This document shows, in pieces, positions 58,524 through 64,000 of a stretch of 64,000 nt of DNA (its first letter is position 1; the number at the start of each line of letters is the position of its first letter). The position numbers and the translations under genes were made by a program. The notes beneath the pieces were generated by a model. It was not told where the DNA came from. It saw nothing but the letters and a program-made list of their open reading frames with translations, and made no database searches. The stretch covers positions 6,379,001-6,443,000 of the forward strand of contig NZ_CP029194.1 in assembly GCF_008642375.1 (NCBI RefSeq), written 5' to 3'. The DNA comes from Streptomyces venezuelae (GTDB lineage: Bacteria > Actinomycetota > Actinomycetes > Streptomycetales > Streptomycetaceae).

Positions 58524-58530
58524 GGGGTGG

Positions 58531-61500
58531 TTACGCCTTGCGGAGGCGGAACGTCAGGGCGAGGGAGTCGTCCGTGAACGGGGTGCCGTAGGTGGCGTCC
58601 GCTTCGCCTTCGGCGTGGTCCGTCGCCAGGACCTCGTCCGCGATGAGCTCGGCGTGGGCCGCCAGCGCCTCCGTCGTTTCCGGGGAGGTGGACGTCCAGC
58701 GCAGGGCGATCCGGTCCGCCACGTCCAGGCCGCTGTTCTTGCGGGCCTCCTGGATCAGGCGGATCGCGTCACGGGCGAGGCCGGCGCGACGCAGTTCCGG
58801 GGTGATCTCCAGGTCCAGGGCGACCGTCGCGCCCGCGTCCGAGGCCACCGACCAGCCCTCGCGGGGGGTCTCCGTGATGATGATCTCCTCGGGGGTGACG
58901 GTGATCTCCTCGCCGTTCACCGAGAGCGTCGCCTCGCCCGAGCGGAGGGCGAGGGACAGCGCCGCGGCGTCCGCCGCCGCGACCGCCTTCGCCACGTCCT
59001 GGACGCCCTTGCCGAAGCGCTTGCCCAGGGCCCGGAAGTTGGCCTTCGCCGTCGTGTCGACGAGCGAGCCGCCGACCTCGGAGAGGGAGGCCAGGGAAGA
59101 GACGTTCAGCTCCTCCGTGATCTGGGCCTGGAGGGCCGGGGACAGGGCCGCGAAGCCCGTCGCCGCCACCAGGGCCCGGGAGAGCGGCTGGCGGGTCTTC
59201 ACGCCCGACTCCGCGCGCGTAGCCCGGCCCAGCTCCACCAGGCGGCGGACCAGCAGCATCTGCTCGGAGAGCGTCTTGTCGATCAGGGCGGCGTCCGCCT
59301 CCGGCCAGGTGGCGAGGTGGACCGACTCCGGGGCCTCCGGGCTCACCGGCACCACCAGGTCCTGCCAGACCCGCTCCGTGATGAACGGGGTCAGCGGGGC
59401 CATCAGGCGCGTGACCGTCTCGATCACGTCGTGGAGGGTGCGCAGGGCCGCCTTGTCGCCCTGCCAGAACCGGCGGCGCGAGCGGCGGACGTACCAGTTG
59501 GAGAGGTCGTCGACGAACGCCGAGACCAGCTTGCCGGTGCGCTGGGTGTCGTAGGACTCCATCGCCTCGGTCGTCTCGGCGACCAGCGTGTTCAGCTCGG
59601 AGAGCAGCCAGCGGTCGAGGACCGTGCGGTCGGCCGGGGCCGGGTCCGCGGCCGAGGGGGCCCAGCCGGACGTGCGGGCGTACAGCGCCTGGAAGGCCAC
59701 CGTGTTCCAGTACGTCAGGAGGGTCTTGCGGACGACCTCCTGGATCGTGCCGTGGCCCACCCGGCGCGCCGCCCACGGCGAGCCGCCGGCCGCCATGAAC
59801 CAGCGGACCGCGTCGGCGCCGTGCTGGTCCATCAGCGGGATCGGCTGCAGGATGTTGCCCAGGTGCTTGGACATCTTCCGGCCGTCCTCGGCGAGGATGT
59901 GGCCCAGACAGACCACGTTCTCGTAGGACGACTTGTCGAAGACCAGGGTGCCTACCGCCATCAGCGTGTAGAACCAGCCGCGGGTCTGGTCGATGGCCTC
60001 GGAGATGAACTGCGCCGGGTAGCGGGACTCGAAGAGTTCCTTGTTCTGGTACGGGTACCCGTACTGCGCGAACGGCATCGAGCCCGAGTCGTACCAGGCG
60101 TCGATGACCTCCGGTACGCGGGTCGAGGTCTTCCCGCAGCCCTCGGACGGGCACGGGAAGGTGACCGCGTCGATGTACGGGCGGTGCGGGTCGAGCTCCG
60201 ACTGGTCGGTGCCCGTCAGCTCGGTGAGCTCGGCGCGGGAGCCGACGCAGGTGAGGTGGTCGTCCTCGCAGCGCCAGATCGGCAGCGGGGTTCCCCAGTA
60301 GCGGTTCCGGGAGAGCGCCCAGTCGACGTTGTTGGTGAGCCAGTCGCCGAAGCGGCCGTGCTTGACCGAGTCCGGGAACCAGTTCGTCCGCTCGTTCTCC
60401 GCCAGCATGCGGTCCTTGACCGCCGTCGTGCGGATGTACCAGGACGGCTGCGCGTAGTAGAGCAGGGCCGTGTGGCAGCGCCAGCAGTGCGGGTAGCTGT
60501 GCTCGTACGGGATGTGGCGGAAGAGCAGGCCGCGCGCGTCCAGGTCGGCGGTCAGGGCCTCGTCGGCCTTCTTGAAGAAGACGCCGCCGACCAGCGGCAC
60601 GTCCTCCTCGAAGGTGCCGTCGGGGCGGACCGGGTTCACGACCGGCAGGCCGTACGCCTTGCAGACCTTGAGGTCGTCCTCACCGAAGGCGGGGGACTGG
60701 TGGACCAGACCCGTACCGTCCTCGGTCGTGACGTACTCGGCGTTCACCACGTAGTGGGCCGGGGCGTCGAAGGGGACCAGCTCGAACGGGCGCTGGTAGG
60801 TCCAGCGCTCCATCTCGGCGCCCGTGAAGGACTCGCCGGTGGTCACCCAGCCCTCGCCGAGCGCCTTCTCCAGCAGCGGCTGCGCGACGACGACCCGCTC
60901 GTCGCCGTCGGTGGCGACCACGTAGGTGACCTCGGGGTGGGCGGCGACCGCCGTGTTGGACACCAGGGTCCAGGGGGTCGTCGTCCAGACCAGGAGCGCG
61001 GCCTTGCCCGCGAGGGGGCCGGACGTGAGCGGGAAGCGGACGTAGACGGACGGGTCGACGACCGTCTCGTAGCCCTGCGCCAGCTCGTGGTCGGACAGGC
61101 CCGTGCCGCAGCGCGGGCACCAGGGGGCGACCCGGTGGTCCTGGACCAGCAGGTCCTTGTCGAAGATCTGCTTCAGCGACCACCAGACCGACTCGATGTA
61201 CGAGGGGTCCATGGTCCGGTAGGCGTCGTCGAGGTCGACCCAGTAGCCCATGCGGGTCGTCAGCTCGGCGAAGGCGTCGGTGTGGCGGGTCACCGACTCG
61301 CGGCACTTGTCGTTGAACTCGGCGATGCCGTACGCCTCGATGTCCTTCTTGCCGGAGAAGCCGAGCTCCTTCTCGACGGCGAGCTCGACCGGCAGGCCGT
61401 GGCAGTCCCAGCCGGCCTTGCGGGCCACGTGGTAGCCGCGCATGGTCCGGAAGCGGGGGAAGACGTCCTTGAAGACGCGGGCCTCGATGTGGTGCGCGCC

Positions 61501-61674
61501 GGGCATGCCGTTCGCGGTGGGCGGGCCCTCGTAGAAGACCCACTCGGGGCGTCCCTCGGACTGCTCGAGGGTCTTCGCGAAGACCTTGTTGTCGCGCCAG
61601 AAGTCGAGCACGTCGTGCTCCAGCGCGGGCAGGTCGACCTGGGCGGGCACCTGGCGGTACTGCGGCGGTGTCAT
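58531..61674 (-). CDS. ileS: Isoleucyl-tRNA synthetase
   Basis: 1047 residues, class Ia synthetase. The HIGH-like motif is PPTANGMPGAHH near residue 52, the editing domain holds WTTTPWTLVSN, and the second signature is DGRKMSKHLGN (KMSKH). It is the large eukaryote-like/actinobacterial type rather than the E. coli type, suggested by the GAHH variant and the long C-terminal region; that type is often less sensitive to mupirocin (family knowledge, not tested). ATG 61674 follows GGAGGA, the target of the T-box switch. Confidence 0.95.
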   Translation of the reverse strand: MTPPQYRQVPAQVDLPALEHDVLDFWRDNKVFAKTLEQSEGRPEWVFYEGPPTANGMPGAHHIEARVFKDVFPRFRTMRGYHVARKAGWDCHGLPVELAVEKELGFSGKKDIEAYGIAEFNDKCRESVTRHTDAFAELTTRMGYWVDLDDAYRTMDPSYIESVWWSLKQIFDKDLLVQDHRVAPWCPRCGTGLSDHELAQGYETVVDPSVYVRFPLTSGPLAGKAALLVWTTTPWTLVSNTAVAAHPEVTYVVATDGDERVVVAQPLLEKALGEGWVTTGESFTGAEMERWTYQRPFELVPFDAPAHYVVNAEYVTTEDGTGLVHQSPAFGEDDLKVCKAYGLPVVNPVRPDGTFEEDVPLVGGVFFKKADEALTADLDARGLLFRHIPYEHSYPHCWRCHTALLYYAQPSWYIRTTAVKDRMLAENERTNWFPDSVKHGRFGDWLTNNVDWALSRNRYWGTPLPIWRCEDDHLTCVGSRAELTELTGTDQSELDPHRPYIDAVTFPCPSEGCGKTSTRVPEVIDAWYDSGSMPFAQYGYPYQNKELFESRYPAQFISEAIDQTRGWFYTLMAVGTLVFDKSSYENVVCLGHILAEDGRKMSKHLGNILQPIPLMDQHGADAVRWFMAAGGSPWAARRVGHGTIQEVVRKTLLTYWNTVAFQALYARTSGWAPSAADPAPADRTVLDRWLLSELNTLVAETTEAMESYDTQRTGKLVSAFVDDLSNWYVRRSRRRFWQGDKAALRTLHDVIETVTRLMAPLTPFITERVWQDLVVPVSPEAPESVHLATWPEADAALIDKTLSEQMLLVRRLVELGRATRAESGVKTRQPLSRALVAATGFAALSPALQAQITEELNVSSLASLSEVGGSLVDTTAKANFRALGKRFGKGVQDVAKAVAAADAAALSLALRSGEATLSVNGEEITVTPEEIIITETPREGWSVASDAGATVALDLEITPELRRAGLARDAIRLIQEARKNSGLDVADRIALRWTSTSPETTEALAAHAELIADEVLATDHAEGEADATYGTPFTDDSLALTFRLRKA

Positions 61675-61680
61675 CGAGAT

Positions 61681-61900
61681 TCCTCCGGCGGACTGTCGTC
61701 GTTCCGTCGGAGGGACGAGAGCGCTGCTCCCGCGGTACCACCCTCCTTGGCTCCGGGCAGGCACGCGCCCTGAGCCCCCTCATTGGGGTCGCGACGCCGG
61801 GTCTAGTCACCGCGCTCTCGCACGGCTTTCTTCCGACGGCTCCGGGGTGATGCTTCACATCGGGCTCGCCCCCGGGCTCTCACCGTCCCCGGGTCGCTCA
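61681..61900 (-). ncRNA. T-box riboswitch of ileS (translational type)
   Basis: The T-box core AGGGTGGTACCGCGG lies at 61731-61745 on the minus strand. Upstream, CCGGGG/CCCCGG with flanking GACGG/CCGTC forms a short stem I whose loop holds ATC (61849-61851), a fitting isoleucine specifier. Downstream, CCTCCG (61708-61713) can pair with the ribosome binding site CGGAGG (61682-61687), so uncharged tRNA-Ile should free translation. Resembles the ultrashort stem I actinobacterial ileS class. Confidence 0.88.
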
Positions 61901-62242
61901 TGGCTGCGTACGACGCTACTCGTCCCCATCCAAGCCTTTCGCTGTGCCCAGTGTACGGGCCGCGACGGGGGGTGGCCGACCCTGTTTCCCGAGCCCCGGT
62001 CGGCGGCCCGGACCGCCACCCGAATGGCCATACGAGCCGCGGCGGAGTTCCGTTACGGCCATGTGGGGGAGGGGCGGGTCGGATTACCCGGCGGGGAGCT
62101 GGGCACAACGGAGGCAGGCCCGCCCCGCAGGGAGCGGGGGCGGGTGGGAACGGCGGCGTGCCCCGTTGCCGCGGGCCTTGGGCCGATTTATCGTCCCAGC
62201 ACGATTCGCGAGCAAGATCACAAAATGTGAAGGGGCCGCGAC
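61901..62242 (+). promoter_or_regulatory. Divergent region between ileS and ddbA
   Basis: Holds the ddbA promoter candidate TTGCCG (62166-62171), 17-base spacer, TATCGT (62189-62194), and a minus-strand TACACT (61951-61956) as an ileS -10. No gene recognised. Confidence 0.6.
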
Positions 62243-63004
62243 ATGGTGGCGAAGAAGACCGCCGCGAAGAAGTCCTCGACCGCCGTCTCCACCGGTGCGG
62301 CGGCCCTGGACGGCAAGGACGTGGCCGGGAAGAAGTCGACCGCCGGGAAGGCGGTCGGCAGGAAGGTCACGGCGAAGAAGGCGGGTAAGGCGGCCCCTGC
62401 CCCCGAGGCGGCGGCCGTGGTCGCGGAGGCCGCCGAGGAGACCCCCGCCGCGCACGCCCCGGCCAAGAAGGCCGCGGCGAGGAAGACGGCCGCCAGGAAG
62501 GCGACCGCCGCGAAGAAGCAGACAGGAGCCAGGACGGTGGCAGCGAAGAAGACCGCGGGTGGCGTGACGACCGCAGAGGACGAGGCCGCGGTGCCCTCGG
62601 CCCGTACCGGTGAGCTCGCGGTGCGCCCCGGCGAGGACCCCTGGACGCCGGAGGAGGTCGAGGAGGCCCGCAGCTCGCTCCAGGCGGAGGTCCTGCGGCT
62701 GCGCAGCGAGCTCGTCCACTCGCGCGAGGAGCTCACCGGCCTCATGCGGGACTCGGGCGACGGCGCGGGCGACGACCAGGCCGACACCGGCACCAAGAAC
62801 ATCACGCGCGAGCACGAGCTCGCGCTCGCCGCCAACGCCCGGGAGATGCTGGAGCAGACCGAGCACGCCCTGGAGCGGCTCGACGCGGGCACCTACGGCC
62901 TCTGTGAGGTGTGCGGGAAGCCGATCGGCAAGGCGCGGATGCAGGCCTTCCCCCGGGCCACCCTCTGCGTCGAGGACAAGCAGCGCCAGGAGCGGCGCGG
63001 CTGA
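62243..63004 (+). CDS. ddbA: Histone-like/DksA-like DNA-binding protein
   Basis: 253 residues in two parts: a Lys/Ala-rich histone H1-like N-terminus (about 1-110, with many AKKTA/ARKTA motifs) and a C-terminal TraR/DksA-type region with a coiled coil (about 135-170) and a zinc finger-like end. It corresponds to S. coelicolor SCO2075, described as a bifunctional nucleoid protein. Only three Cys remain in the finger (CEVC, then one in ATLCVEDKQ; the fourth is replaced). ATG 62243 follows GAAGGGG. Expected to act on DNA compaction and on RNA polymerase. Confidence 0.9.
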   Translation: MVAKKTAAKKSSTAVSTGAAALDGKDVAGKKSTAGKAVGRKVTAKKAGKAAPAPEAAAVVAEAAEETPAAHAPAKKAAARKTAARKATAAKKQTGARTVAAKKTAGGVTTAEDEAAVPSARTGELAVRPGEDPWTPEEVEEARSSLQAEVLRLRSELVHSREELTGLMRDSGDGAGDDQADTGTKNITREHELALAANAREMLEQTEHALERLDAGTYGLCEVCGKPIGKARMQAFPRATLCVEDKQRQERRG

Positions 63005-63084
63005 CGATCTCGGCTGCCGGTCTCGTACGCCTGTGCCGTACCCTCGGGGCACGGTCAGGCATCGAGGTCGAGGGACTCACTCAC

Positions 63085-63672
63085 GTGGCAGAGGCGGAGC
63101 GCATCATCGGTACGCCGGATTCAGCAGGGGCCGACGAGTCGGCCGCCTCCGACGACGGCACGGCCGCTCCCGAGGAGCAGCCCAAGGGCAGGCGCAGGAT
63201 CGTCGCGCTGCTCGTGGTGGCCGTGCTGGCCTATCTGCTCGACCTGGGCAGCAAGATGCTGGTCGTCGCCAAGCTGGAGGGCCGTGAGGCGATTCCGCTG
63301 ATCGGCGATCTGCTGCGCCTCGACGCGATCCGGAACCCGGGCGCCGCCTTCGGCATGGGCGAGGCTTTCACGATCGTCTTCACCTGCATCGCCGCCGTCG
63401 TGATCATCGTGATCTTCCGGCTGGCGCGGAAGCTCTACAGCCTGCCCTGGGCCATCGCCCTCGGTCTGCTGCTCGGCGGCGCGCTCGGCAACCTCACGGA
63501 CCGGATCTTCCGCTCGCCGGGCGTCTTCGAGGGCGCGGTCGTGGACTTCATCGCCCCCGCGCACTTCGCCGTCTTCAACTTCGCCGACTCGGCGATCGTC
63601 TGCGGCGGCATCCTCATCGTGTTCCTTTCCTTCCGGGGCGTGGACCCGGACGGGACCGTCCACAAGGACTGA
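63085..63672 (+). CDS. lspA: Lipoprotein signal peptidase
   Basis: Cleaves signal peptides of prolipoproteins at the membrane. 195 residues, four helices; catalytic Asp139 (NLTDRIF) and Asp168 (FNFADSA) with RNPGAAFG. An unusual extra N-terminal stretch of about 35 acidic residues precedes the first helix. GTG 63085 after GAGGG. Confidence 0.93.
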   Translation: MAEAERIIGTPDSAGADESAASDDGTAAPEEQPKGRRRIVALLVVAVLAYLLDLGSKMLVVAKLEGREAIPLIGDLLRLDAIRNPGAAFGMGEAFTIVFTCIAAVVIIVIFRLARKLYSLPWAIALGLLLGGALGNLTDRIFRSPGVFEGAVVDFIAPAHFAVFNFADSAIVCGGILIVFLSFRGVDPDGTVHKD

Positions 63673-63722
63673 GCGGGAGCGGGCGGGGAGCCCGGCCAGT
63701 ACGGAGCACCTCCCGCGCAAGG

Positions 63723-63728
63723 CATACT
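63723..63728 (+). promoter_or_regulatory. rluD -10 element
   Basis: CATACT, six bases before GTG 63735; again a leaderless pattern. Confidence 0.4.
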
Positions 63729-63734
63729 CGACGG

Positions 63735-64000
63735 GTGAGTACGAGTCCCGAGATCCGCACGCTGCCCGTTCCCGATGGCCTGGAGGGCGAGCGAGTCGAC
63801 GCCGCCATCGCCCGGATGTTCGGGTTCTCCCGCACGAAGGCGGCCGAGCTGGCCGCCTCAGGGAAGGTCCAGGTCGACGGCTCCGTCGTCGGCAAGTCCG
63901 AGCGGGTCAGCGGCGGCGCGTGGCTCGAGGTCGAGATGCCGGGGGCGCCCGCGCCCGTGCAGATCGTCGCCGAGCCCGTCGAGGGCATGGAGATCGTCCA
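63735..64000 (+). CDS. rluD: RluD-type pseudouridine synthase (3' end beyond window)
   Basis: Only the first 88 or so residues are present. They form the N-terminal S4 RNA-binding domain (ERVDAAIARMFGFSRTKAAELAASGKVQVDG) usual before the catalytic domain of RluD-family 23S rRNA pseudouridine synthases. The catalytic part is outside the window, so the identification rests on S4 plus the lspA neighbour, an order conserved in many bacteria. Confidence 0.8.
   Translation, partial: MSTSPEIRTLPVPDGLEGERVDAAIARMFGFSRTKAAELAASGKVQVDGSVVGKSERVSGGAWLEVEMPGAPAPVQIVAEPVEGMEIV

Noticed and set aside
58141..58530. Possible small gene after divIVA
   Set aside because: Open frames here are translations of dispersed repeats and hairpins; no ribosome binding site or family similarity.
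58471..61773. A plus-strand open frame of about 1100 codons opposite ileS
   Set aside because: It is the GC-biased mirror frame of a clear ileS gene, with Arg/Gly/Val/Ala-rich low-complexity translation and no family motif.
1..64000. tRNA or rRNA genes, CRISPR arrays, insertion sequences, prophage or secondary metabolite cluster
   Set aside because: None was recognised on either strand. All large genes are accounted for by conserved core functions.

Overview
The window is a continuous piece of a Streptomyces (or very close actinomycete) chromosome. Evidence: very high G+C with strong third-position GC bias, many GTG and some TTG starts, frequent GTGA/ATGA stop-start overlaps, and a gene order that I recognise as the Streptomyces coelicolor block running from glkA (SCO2126) down to the lspA/rluD region (about SCO2073), in inverted numbering. 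Species assignment is inference. There are no rRNA or tRNA genes, CRISPR arrays, insertion sequences, phage genes or attachment sites, and this is not an accessory region. The first and last genes (glkA and an rluD-type gene) are cut by the window ends.

Layout. 1-6250: glucokinase end, an exonuclease/endonuclease/phosphatase-fold enzyme, a membrane protein coupled to an alpha/beta hydrolase, a PlsC acyltransferase and the MacS/MacR two-component system. 6292-17130: 2-hydroxyacid dehydrogenase, fused anthranilate synthase under a tryptophan attenuator, a secreted amidase with FG-GAP-like repeats, class II DAHP synthase, bacterioferritin and its ferredoxin (Bfd) with an iron box, a molybdopterin-fold protein, a His-rich DUF4396 protein behind a CsoR-like operator, and endonuclease IV. 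17136-28014: PASTA kinase (PknL-like), thiO-thiS-thiG under a TPP riboswitch, an FAD reductase, an Rv2175c-type DNA-binding protein, thiE, metF and three membrane or oxidoreductase genes. 28298-34247: an ABC ATPase-YhgE-TetR operon with a clear TetR-type operator, a HEPN protein, a methyltransferase and a DUF3040 membrane protein with a candidate structured leader. 34397-39873: transglutaminase/DUF58/MoxR operon and a beta carbonic anhydrase.

40049-58031 is the division and cell wall (dcw) cluster: rsmH, ftsL, ftsI, murE, murF, mraY, murD, ftsW, murG, ftsQ, ftsZ, pgeF (ylmD), ylmE, sepF, sepG (ylmG), divIVA. No mraZ is present. It is followed by ileS (minus strand, T-box leader), the histone/DksA-like gene ddbA, lspA and rluD.

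Functional themes: peptidoglycan precursor synthesis and septation (dcw cluster plus amidase and PASTA kinase), aromatic amino acid supply (DAHP synthase and anthranilate synthase), thiamine supply, iron storage and release, and membrane homeostasis (MacRS, PlsC, YhgE system). The most informative non-coding content is regulatory: a trp attenuator, TPP and T-box riboswitches, an iron box, CsoR-like and TetR-like operators, a candidate structured leader, and a recurring promoter design in which a TAnnnT -10 element sits 6-7 bases before a start codon, predicting leaderless mRNAs. I found no convincing wholly new multi-gene system. The candidates most worth testing are the ABC/YhgE/TetR operon with a degenerate ATPase, the CsoR-like/DUF4396 pair and the DUF3040 leader.
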